The translations under genes were made by a program, and so were the position numbers. Below, piece by piece: positions 21,707 through 28,480 of a DNA stretch of 28,480 nucleotides (the stretch's first letter is position 1; each line of letters begins with the position of its first letter). Under the pieces are notes generated by a model. That model searched no databases, was not told the DNA's origin, and worked only from the letters and a program-made list of their open reading frames with translations. Origin of the DNA: a virus; IMG/VR virus record IMGVR_UViG_3300031608_000033, positions 1-28,480 of that record. One strand, written 5' to 3'.

Positions 21707-22479
21707 TGGGAAAGTTTATTAATGTGCCTCTCCCGCTTTACAGTGTAACAGCGGACATGGCTACACCAGCTATAGCAGGAACTTCTTCGGGAGCTGCGAC
21801 TGGTAAATTAACTTTCGCTACAGGTGGCTTTAATGCTACGGTAGCAGTAGGATATGTAGTTTTAAATACTGCAACATTTACTGTGTCTACAGTAACTGCT
21901 GTAGATAGTGATACTGTTTTAAGTATTTCTGGAAACGGTAACGCTACTTTAGAAGCTTCAGGAGCTACATTTAAAATATGGTCTGCTACAGCTGCTTTTG
22001 AATTTTTAGTTGCTTCTGGAAATTTTAAAACTGACGTTAGAGTAGGCGATGTTGTTGTTAATTTTACTTCTGGTAGAACTGCTACAGTTGCTAAAGTAAA
22101 CAGTGACATTTCATTACAATTAGATCGTGTAATTTTTGATGATAATGGTAGTGATGCTGCTGTCGTAATATCTCAAAATGGATTTGGAGGTAGATTAGTT
22201 AACATAGAAAATGTTCTTAATTCATCTCCAATAATTGGAGGCGCTGGAACTGCACCTGTTGAATTAACTTATAGAACTAAAACTGCAGCTACTGACACTC
22301 TAACTATTAATATCTCAGAAGCACAAGCTAATTATAGTTGGCAAATGGCTTTTGAAGAACTTATGATTGACACATTAGAGTCTAACTGGAAACATATTGT
22401 AAATGAAATGCCTTTAATTGCTTCTCCTTCAGGATCGGGAGCTCCAATATTATATGCAACATCTGTGACTTTAGCTTAA
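21706..22479 (+). CDS. Virion protein with two inserted beta modules (257 aa)
   Basis: The N-terminus (MGKFINVPLPLYSV) and residues 163-257 (RLVNIENVLNSSPIIGG, VELTYRTKTAATDTLTINIS, MAFEELMIDTLESNWKHIVN) match the 92-aa protein encoded just upstream. Between them lie two copies of a roughly 60-residue beta-rich module: residues about 34-93 (VGYVVLNTATFTVSTVTAVD, SDTVLSISG, FKIWS) and 98-155 (VGDVVVNFTSGRTATVAKVN, SDISLQLDRVIF). The same module appears in the proteins at 2603, 22563 and 24441. An exposed structural role (decoration or neck) is likely. It overlaps the upstream gene by 1 base and is followed by a terminator. Confidence 0.75.
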   Translation: MGKFINVPLPLYSVTADMATPAIAGTSSGAATGKLTFATGGFNATVAVGYVVLNTATFTVSTVTAVDSDTVLSISGNGNATLEASGATFKIWSATAAFEFLVASGNFKTDVRVGDVVVNFTSGRTATVAKVNSDISLQLDRVIFDDNGSDAAVVISQNGFGGRLVNIENVLNSSPIIGGAGTAPVELTYRTKTAATDTLTINISEAQANYSWQMAFEELMIDTLESNWKHIVNEMPLIASPSGSGAPILYATSVTLA

Positions 22480-22499
22480 GTTATATTATATATATTAAC

Positions 22500-22534
22500 A
22501 GAGGCCTACAAATAAAGTGGGCCTCTTTTTTTTT
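22500..22534 (+). terminator. Strong intrinsic terminator fused to the next promoter
   Basis: A 10-bp stem, AGAGGCCTAC (22500-22509) with GTGGGCCTCT (22517-22526) including one G-T pair, closes a 7-base loop and is followed by nine Ts. The -7 box at 22537 begins 11 bases after the first T, nearly the same geometry as at 21357-21394. Confidence 0.93.
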
Positions 22535-22536
22535 AT

Positions 22537-22544
22537 TATCTTTG
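22537..22544 (+). promoter_or_regulatory. -7 box (TATCTTTG) opening the tail/connector operon
   Basis: TATCTTTGTAAAAATGTTTAA matches TAnnTTTG and the GTAAAA tail seen at 579, 5104 and 9184. It lies 19 bases before ATG 22563. The -33 position falls inside the terminator hairpin. It would drive the two connector genes and the giant tail gene. Confidence 0.7.
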
Positions 22545-22562
22545 TAAAAATGTTTAAATAAT

Positions 22563-23516
22563 ATGGCGGCATCAATAAACGAAGTAAGAAATACTGTATT
22601 AGCAATAGCGAATAAAAATAACTACGGATATATATCTCCACAAGACTTTAACCTTTATGCAAAGCAAGCTCAAATGGATATGTTTGAGGACTACTTTTAT
22701 TCATATAATAATTGGATCAATAGAGAAAATGGAAGAACTTCTGGAACAGGATATGCTAATATAACAAAAGGATTAGTTGAGGTAATGGATGGTTTTTCTA
22801 CTCAAGTTTTTTTAGGTCAAGCAAATGCAAATACATTTAATTTGCCTAATGATTATTATCTAATAAATAAATTATTTTATTATTCTACTGTTTTATTTAC
22901 AGGAACAGCAACAGGTGTTAATACTAATCAATTAATAGATGCTGCAGCTGTAGGATGGACTACAATACCAGCTTCAGCACCAACGCCAAAAATAGGTGCA
23001 ATAGTAGTAAATACAAGTACGCTACAACAAGCATATATAACTGGGGTAGTAAGTACTAATACAATTACTTTAAGTTCTGATATATTTTTAGCAGTAGGAA
23101 ATAGTTATGCTATATATTCTAATACTAATATTAGAGAAGTAGAAAGAGTAAATCAAAATAAAATATTTCTTTTAACTAATTCCATGTTAACAGCTCCAAA
23201 TAAAACATATCCAGCGTATGTACTGGACGGAAATATAATTACAGTATATCCATCTACTGTTTTAAATGTAGGAGATATACAAGCACAATATATAAGATAT
23301 CCACTTTCTCCAAGATGGACTTTTCAAAATTTATTATTAGGAGAACCACAATTTGATCCTAATCAAGCTGACTTTCAAGAATTTGAATTACCAGATTCTG
23401 ACGAACCTACTTTGATTGCAAAGATTTGTCAGTATGTAGGAATAGAAATTAGAGAGGCTGATGTTTATAATTTTGGATCAACTGAAGAAAATAACGATAC
23501 ACAAGAAACAAGTTAA
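22563..23516 (+). CDS. Head-tail connector / ring-type protein (317 aa)
   Basis: The N-terminus INEVRNTVLAIANKNNYGYI, then SPQDFNLYAKQAQMDMFEDY, followed by INRENGRTSGTGYANI and LPNDYYLINKLFYYS, is a signature I recall from conserved crAss-like phage proteins of the connector/tail-ring region. Residues about 118-188 are an inserted beta module (IGAIVVNTSTLQQAYITGVV, STNTITLSSDIF, SYAIYS), also present in three other virion proteins here. After it comes REVERVNQNKIFLLTNSMLT, then YPAYVLDGNIITVYPS and QAQYIRYPLSPRW, a gp4/gp11-like adaptor feature in which a return to a beta core precedes the end. The acidic C-terminus (STEENNDTQETS) looks flexible. It starts the last operon; the next gene follows after 2 bases. 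Confidence 0.75.
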   Translation: MAASINEVRNTVLAIANKNNYGYISPQDFNLYAKQAQMDMFEDYFYSYNNWINRENGRTSGTGYANITKGLVEVMDGFSTQVFLGQANANTFNLPNDYYLINKLFYYSTVLFTGTATGVNTNQLIDAAAVGWTTIPASAPTPKIGAIVVNTSTLQQAYITGVVSTNTITLSSDIFLAVGNSYAIYSNTNIREVERVNQNKIFLLTNSMLTAPNKTYPAYVLDGNIITVYPSTVLNVGDIQAQYIRYPLSPRWTFQNLLLGEPQFDPNQADFQEFELPDSDEPTLIAKICQYVGIEIREADVYNFGSTEENNDTQETS

Positions 23517-23518
23517 CT

Positions 23519-24439
23519 ATGGCATATATTACAGATTATCAATACTACGAAAATGGAGGAATAGTACCTGAAGATGCGAATTGGGGTTCTTATCAATATG
23601 TTACATTAGAAAATATTGTAAATAATTTTATGTTAATGTATCAAGGTAATAATGAATTAATTAATAACATTAATCGTTATCAAGTATTATTTCATGCAAA
23701 AAGAGGAGTTCAAGAATTGAACTATGATGCAATGAAAGAAATAAAAATATTAGAGTTAAGGGTGTGTGATCAATTAAGATTTATATTACCACAAGATTAT
23801 GTTAACTGGGTAAGAGTTTCAGAAATGAGAGATGGAATGTTATTTCCTTTAACTGAAAATATTCAAACAAATTGGAGCGGAGCTTACTTGCAAGACCATG
23901 ACTGTAAAATATTATTTGATGTAGATGGTAATGTTTTAAAACCTCATAATTCTGTCTTTGATATTGCAAGATTAGCTGGTCAACAAAAAAATATGTATTT
24001 AGGAAGTGGTCCTTATAATGGTCAAATGGGTTATTGTTGTGATGGTAACTGGGCTTTTGATTATAATGTACAAGGAAGATTTGGTTTAAATACAGAAACA
24101 GCAAACATAAACCCTACTTTTAGTATTAATAAAAAGGGAGGTGTAATTAATTTTACATCAGTAATGGCAGGTAAGTATGTGGTATTAGAATATGTTTCTG
24201 ATGGAATGGAAAATGGTGATGACTCAAGTGTAAGTGTAAATAAAATGTTTGAAGACTTTATTTATGCATATATTAAATATGCTATTTTAAACAGTAAACA
24301 TGGAGCGCAAGAATATATTATTAATAGAGCAAGAAAAGATAAATCTTCTTTATTAAGAAATGCTAAAATAAGATTAAGTAATATACATCCAGGAAGACTT
24401 TTAATGAATATGAGAGGTCAGAATAAATTGATAAAATAA
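23519..24439 (+). CDS. Tail-tube/ring-type connector protein (306 aa)
   Basis: The sequence YYENGGIVPEDANWGSYQYV, then TLENIVNNFMLMYQGN and RYQVLFHAKRGVQELNYDAM, KEIKILELRV continues with LPQDYVNWVRVSEMRDGMLF, PLTENIQTNW. I recognise this as a conserved crAss-like family annotated as a tail tubular or ring protein, comparable in role to P22 gp4 or T7 gp11, which extend the portal into the tail. The second half (KKGGVINFTSVMAGKYVVLE) leads to an amphipathic helix, FEDFIYAYIKYAILNSKHGA, and a basic end, NIHPGRLLMNMRGQNKLIK. It follows the ring-type gene by 2 bases and precedes the giant tail gene by 1 base, consistent with an ordered tail-assembly operon. Confidence 0.78.
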   Translation: MAYITDYQYYENGGIVPEDANWGSYQYVTLENIVNNFMLMYQGNNELINNINRYQVLFHAKRGVQELNYDAMKEIKILELRVCDQLRFILPQDYVNWVRVSEMRDGMLFPLTENIQTNWSGAYLQDHDCKILFDVDGNVLKPHNSVFDIARLAGQQKNMYLGSGPYNGQMGYCCDGNWAFDYNVQGRFGLNTETANINPTFSINKKGGVINFTSVMAGKYVVLEYVSDGMENGDDSSVSVNKMFEDFIYAYIKYAILNSKHGAQEYIINRARKDKSSLLRNAKIRLSNIHPGRLLMNMRGQNKLIK

Positions 24440-24440
24440 T

Positions 24441-27400
24441 ATGGCTAAATCATCAACTAATTTCATAGGTGGTAAGATGAATAAAAGCGTGGATGAACGT
24501 TTAGTTCCACCAGGTGAATATATAGACGCTCTTAATGTACGTTTAGGATCTACTGAAGCTACTGAAATAGGAGCTGTAGAAAATTCTAAAGGTAACACTG
24601 CTCTTACAGCAGTTCAGTTTTTAGGAGAAAACATAAGTCCATCAGCAAGAACGATTGGTTGTTATGAAGATGGGGTTAATGAAACTCTTTACTGGTTTAT
24701 AACTGATCCTGATAATTCACTTTCTATTGTTACAGGTAAAGTTGATTTAATAGTTTCTTACAATACACAAACATCTACGTTAGTGTATCATGTTATTAGT
24801 ACTCAAGTTTTAAATTTTGATAAAGAATTTTTAATTACAGGTGTTAGTAAAATAGAAGATCTTTTATTTTTTACTGATGATTTAAATCCTCCAAGAGTTA
24901 TAAACGTACAAAAATCACCACCAGGATATTTACTTCCACTTCCTTCAGGTTTAGATCAGTTAGTTGAAGAGGATATTAGTGTAATTGTAAAGCCACCTGG
25001 CTATGAGGAATATGGTGTAGGTACACCAGGGATTCGTCCTTTAGCAACTCCTTCTGTACAATTAATTAATATTGAACCACCTACAGCAAATAATGTTTTA
25101 TTGCCTGATGAAATAGTAGTTGGAGGACAAGAAAATTATATAAAGACAAGATTTTTATCTTTTGCTTATAGGTATAGATATGAAGATGGTGGATATAGTG
25201 CTATATCTTTATTTTCAGTTCCCGCATTTCAACCTTTGACATTTGAATTTAGTATTCAAACCTATTTAAATGCTGGTATGTTTAACAGATTTAATGCTTG
25301 TAATGTTACTTTTTCTACAGGACCAAAACAAGTAGTAGAAGTAGATTTACTTTACAAACAGACCACAAGTAATGTTATATATGTAATTAAAAGATATAAC
25401 AAAGTAAACGAGGGATGGGCTAATAATGATTTTAAGACTATTTTATTTGACAATAGTGAAATATATACTACGTTAGGATCAGATGAATTATTAAGATTAT
25501 ATGATAATGTTCCAAGAATTGCTAAAGCTCAAACTATTCAAGGAAATAGATTAGTTTATGGTAACTACATAGATGGGTATGATATTAAAGATGCTCCAGA
25601 TGGAAATGAAATAAAAATAACTTATAATACTCAACCATTTTCAGAAGAGATTTCAGGTGTAACATTAGGTGATGATACTGTTCCTAATCCTTTTCTTTCT
25701 ACTTTAGCTTATACTATAGGGCCAGGGGATCCAGGAGTTGACTCTGTAATTACATGGGATTTATCAAAAGTAGATGTTGATTTACCAACTGGTATTCCAG
25801 AAGGCGTAGTATTTAACTTTAGATTTGAAATGTCTTCTCAAACTGTAACTTCAAGTGGATATACTCAAGAATCTCCGTTTACTATAAGTATGACATATAC
25901 TGTTGCTACAATTGGTGGATTTCCTAATGTGGCTGCTATGTGTGCATCAACAGAATTTAAAAATAGAATTGGTGGCTCATTAGCTCAAAATCAAGGAACA
26001 TTGGCTCAAAATCTTTATCCTTGTAATAACTCTGATCAAGGGACAACATTAACAGATAAATTTTATTCAGAAGCATTAGCAATAGAACCATCAACAGGTT
26101 TTGAATTAGTAAATGGTGGTAGATTTACTGGAGATACCTGTGTTTTTCCTACAACATCTTTTCCTGCTCCTTGTACTTCTACTGCTTTTGGAAGTGGAAT
26201 AACTTATTGTGGTCCACAAGTACCTCCATTAACTGTTGCTTTAGGACCTTGTACAGCAGGGCTTTTAACAGATGAGAGTGGTGTAGATTTTACTGATACC
26301 ACTCAATATCCACCCCTTGGCGTTTTAGCTGGTGATATAGTTAAAGATAATATAACAGGGTTTATAGCAACAATTTCAGCGGTTACCGCTACTACATTAA
26401 CAATAGCTAATATAACACCTATTGCTCCTGCTGTACTTCAAGATGCTGTTTCATTATTAGAGGTTTCAGGTCGTTCATATCAACTGTTCCCAGGTGGAGC
26501 GGGAACTGCCCTTTGTTCTCCTCAAGGATTTGAATACACTTCTGATGCAACTACTCCAGATGGATTTAGTCTTGCTATCCCTGCTACTCAATATTATGAT
26601 GCTGGTGGCCTAAGTAACTTCTTATTTTATGAGTTTGTTTTATATGGATGTAGTGCTGGATATATTCTGGATGCAGATCAAGGTAGTTTACATTCTAACA
26701 GAGATTATGAAACAGGGGTTGTATATTTGGATAATCAAGGTAGAGCATCTACTGTATTAACAAGTGATAATAATACAACATTTTTTGATCCTAAGACTTC
26801 AGTATATAAAAACAAAATAAAAGTAACACTTGAAAATAAACCTCCTTATTGGGCTACTCATTATAAGTTTGTAGTTAAACCAAGTGAAGGAACTTATTTT
26901 ACTGTATTCTCTAATATATTTTATGCTCAAGATGGTACTGGTAAAAATGAAGCAGGTTATAGTAATGAAAACGATCCAAGTTTAGTATGGTTTCAATTAA
27001 ATGGTAACAACCAAAATTTAATAAAAGTAGGTGATGAGCTTATAGTAAAAGTTGATACTGCAGGTCCAATTCAAGACGAAGAAAAAACTACAGTATTAGC
27101 AGTTGAAGGCTTTGGATCAAAAGGTATTACGAATAAATCTTTAGCTGGATTATATATGTTACTTAAACCATCTGGCTGGACTATTGAATCTCAAAAGAAA
27201 AGTTATTATAGAGGAAATAAAAGTAAAGACGCAGAAGATAGTAAGGGATCTGATAGATATTCATCTGGATGTATTTCTAATTATTCTTTAAATGAAGATG
27301 AATCGGTAACCCCTCCAGTTCCTTATGATATACCTGCTGGATCAACTATTAGAATAAAAATTAGTAATTGGAGAGGTGGTGGTGGTGGAAAATGTGATAG

Positions 27401-28480
27401 TAAAAGATTACGATATGATAAAAGTTTTGTTTCTACAACTGACTACCCAAATTTTTATACATGGGCAGTAGGTGATGACTTATTAAGTCAAATGAATTGT
27501 ACTAATGCAGATGAATGTTTTGAAACTGAAATTGAGTTTAGGAATACTTTAGGTACAACTACACTTTTAACAAGTCCATTTCTTCCTTCCTTAACAATTA
27601 GTTTTAGTTCGGGATGTGTGAATGATGCTTTTAAAGCTGTGTGTTCAGTAAGTGAAGAGCCATCAGGAGCAATGTATTTTGTTAATTCTTGTGGCATACC
27701 CAGATGTTGGGAATGGACAGAATATTATAATGGTCATTGTTCTACTCTTATTGAAGTAACAAGAGGGGGATCGTTATTAGTATGGGAAACAGTACCTCAA
27801 GATGCAGATCCAAACTTGTTTTATGATGCTTCTGATTTATTAGAAATTGATGTAAATCGAAATCATCAATCTGAAAGAACTTTTTCTTTAGTACCAAGTC
27901 CTGGATATAGTTTAGATGATGGAGGTCAAGATCAAGATTTTGCTTTAGGTGTTCCTTTGATTACAGATTTAGATTTTATAAACTGTTTTACTTTTGGGAA
28001 TGGTGTAGAAAGTTTTAGAATTCAAGATAGTCCTGTAGGTAAAAGTTTTAATTTAGGAGAAAGAGTTTTAGCCGTTTCTAATCAAGACTTTAAAGAGGCA
28101 GATCGGTTTGCTGGATTAACATATAGTGGCGTTTATAGTGATTCTAATAATTCTAATAATTTAAATGAATTTAACTTAGGATTAGTGAATTATAAAGACT
28201 TAGAAACTTCCTTTGGACCTATACAAATATTACATTCCAGAGAGACAGATATATTAGTTTTACAAGAAGACAGAATATCTTATGTATTAACAGGTAAAAA
28301 TGTTATTACAGACTCTACAGGTGGTGGGGCAATTGCATCAGTAAAAGAAGTATTAGGTACACAGGTAGCGAGGATAGAAGAATTTGGTATTAGTTTTAAT
28401 CCTGAAAGTTTTGCTGTTTGGGGAAGTGAAATATTTTTTACAGATGCTAAAAGAGGTACTGTACTTAATTTAAGAGGTTC
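24441..28480 (+). CDS. Giant tail-stabilisation-type protein, 3' end outside the window
   Basis: ATG at 24441 opens a frame with no stop to the window edge: 1,346 full codons and more beyond. It begins MAKSSTNFIGGKMNKSVDER, LVPPGEYIDALNVRLGST, and continues with TLYWFITDPDNS and ITGVSKIEDLLFFTDDLNPP. Later come GFGSKGITNKSLAGLYMLLK and FGPIQILHSRETDILVLQED, then FAVWGSEIFFTDAKRGTVLN at the edge. I recall this set from the large tail-hub/'stabilisation' proteins of crAss-like phages. Codons about 480-1120 hold many cysteines, and codons about 607-683 a copy of the shared beta module (LAGDIVKDNITGFIATISAV...SYQLF). It starts 1 base after the preceding stop. It probably forms the tail hub or barrel (inferred). 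Confidence 0.85.
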   Translation, partial: MAKSSTNFIGGKMNKSVDERLVPPGEYIDALNVRLGSTEATEIGAVENSKGNTALTAVQFLGENISPSARTIGCYEDGVNETLYWFITDPDNSLSIVTGKVDLIVSYNTQTSTLVYHVISTQVLNFDKEFLITGVSKIEDLLFFTDDLNPPRVINVQKSPPGYLLPLPSGLDQLVEEDISVIVKPPGYEEYGVGTPGIRPLATPSVQLINIEPPTANNVLLPDEIVVGGQENYIKTRFLSFAYRYRYEDGGYSAISLFSVPAFQPLTFEFSIQTYLNAGMFNRFNACNVTFSTGPKQVVEVDLLYKQTTSNVIYVIKRYNKVNEGWANNDFKTILFDNSEIYTTLGSDELLRLYDNVPRIAKAQTIQGNRLVYGNYIDGYDIKDAPDGNEIKITYNTQPFSEEISGVTLGDDTVPNPFLSTLAYTIGPGDPGVDSVITWDLSKVDVDLPTGIPEGVVFNFRFEMSSQTVTSSGYTQESPFTISMTYTVATIGGFPNVAAMCASTEFKNRIGGSLAQNQGTLAQNLYPCNNSDQGTTLTDKFYSEALAIEPSTGFELVNGGRFTGDTCVFPTTSFPAPCTSTAFGSGITYCGPQVPPLTVALGPCTAGLLTDESGVDFTDTTQYPPLGVLAGDIVKDNITGFIATISAVTATTLTIANITPIAPAVLQDAVSLLEVSGRSYQLFPGGAGTALCSPQGFEYTSDATTPDGFSLAIPATQYYDAGGLSNFLFYEFVLYGCSAGYILDADQGSLHSNRDYETGVVYLDNQGRASTVLTSDNNTTFFDPKTSVYKNKIKVTLENKPPYWATHYKFVVKPSEGTYFTVFSNIFYAQDGTGKNEAGYSNENDPSLVWFQLNGNNQNLIKVGDELIVKVDTAGPIQDEEKTTVLAVEGFGSKGITNKSLAGLYMLLKPSGWTIESQKKSYYRGNKSKDAEDSKGSDRYSSGCISNYSLNEDESVTPPVPYDIPAGSTIRIKISNWRGGGGGKCDSKRLRYDKSFVSTTDYPNFYTWAVGDDLLSQMNCTNADECFETEIEFRNTLGTTTLLTSPFLPSLTISFSSGCVNDAFKAVCSVSEEPSGAMYFVNSCGIPRCWEWTEYYNGHCSTLIEVTRGGSLLVWETVPQDADPNLFYDASDLLEIDVNRNHQSERTFSLVPSPGYSLDDGGQDQDFALGVPLITDLDFINCFTFGNGVESFRIQDSPVGKSFNLGERVLAVSNQDFKEADRFAGLTYSGVYSDSNNSNNLNEFNLGLVNYKDLETSFGPIQILHSRETDILVLQEDRISYVLTGKNVITDSTGGGAIASVKEVLGTQVARIEEFGISFNPESFAVWGSEIFFTDAKRGTVLNLRG

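Noticed and set aside
1-28480. Alternative genetic code (TAG or TGA reassigned), known in some crAss-like phages
   Set aside because: TAA, TAG (5382, 17882) and TGA (4678, 15450) all end genes at positions that fit their neighbours, and no gene needs readthrough.
1-28480. tRNA genes, CRISPR arrays, integrase or insertion sequences
   Set aside because: The gaps between genes are all shorter than about 70 bases and contain only promoters, terminators and leaders; no repeat-spacer pattern or transposase/integrase motif was seen.

Overview
The window reads as the structural half of a tailed phage genome, most likely a crAss-like podovirus (Crassvirales or close kin) infecting a Flavobacteriia/Bacteroidetes host. 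Four things support this. The DNA is AT-rich. Genes lack Shine-Dalgarno sites and start after A-rich leaders. At least seven intergenic sites carry the Bacteroidetes -7 promoter box TAnnTTTG, usually as TATCTTTG. The order terminase large subunit, portal, scaffold, major capsid protein, ring/connector proteins, giant tail protein, together with the capsid N-terminus (motif NFDFLNQYLP...YEKEFERYGNRT), matches what I recall of crAss-like phages. All three standard stop codons are used, so no recoding is needed. I saw no tRNA, integrase, CRISPR array or insertion sequence. Family calls come from recognition of motifs, not from a database search.

Layout. (1) 1-131: start of a leftward gene, divergent from everything else, with back-to-back promoter boxes at 145-166. 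(2) 175-4678: a tightly packed rightward run of small proteins, many extremely lysine/arginine-rich. It also holds two virion-surface genes (a short fibre-like protein and a capsid decoration/head-fibre-like protein) and the lysis genes: a 51-aa membrane protein and an M15 peptidase endolysin, closed by a 3TM-type holin at 4675-5082. (3) 5104-11572: a coiled-coil protein and four fibre/receptor-binding-type proteins with shared anchors, repeats and tips. (4) 11598-20511: the DNA-packaging and head module. It contains a small conserved protein, a tandem GroES-like protein, a 2-oxoglutarate/Fe(II) oxygenase, a candidate small terminase subunit, TerL, portal, scaffold and major capsid protein, ending in a strong terminator. 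(5) 20577-28480: an uncharacterised head/neck protein, a paralogous pair of virion proteins, two connector/ring-type proteins and a giant tail-stabilisation-type protein that runs off the right edge.

Together these genes would make and fill the head (terminase, portal, scaffold, capsid), close and extend it into a short tail (connectors, giant tail protein), decorate it for adsorption (fibres, decoration protein) and lyse the cell (endolysin plus holin). Two terminators are fused to a promoter that restarts transcription, dividing the late region into punctuated units. The most noteworthy signals are a recurrent beta-rich insert shared by four or more virion proteins, the cassette of very basic small proteins, the GroES-like plus oxygenase pair inside the packaging operon, and a lambda-type deviant P-loop in TerL. 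No stretch over 300 bases lacks a gene.
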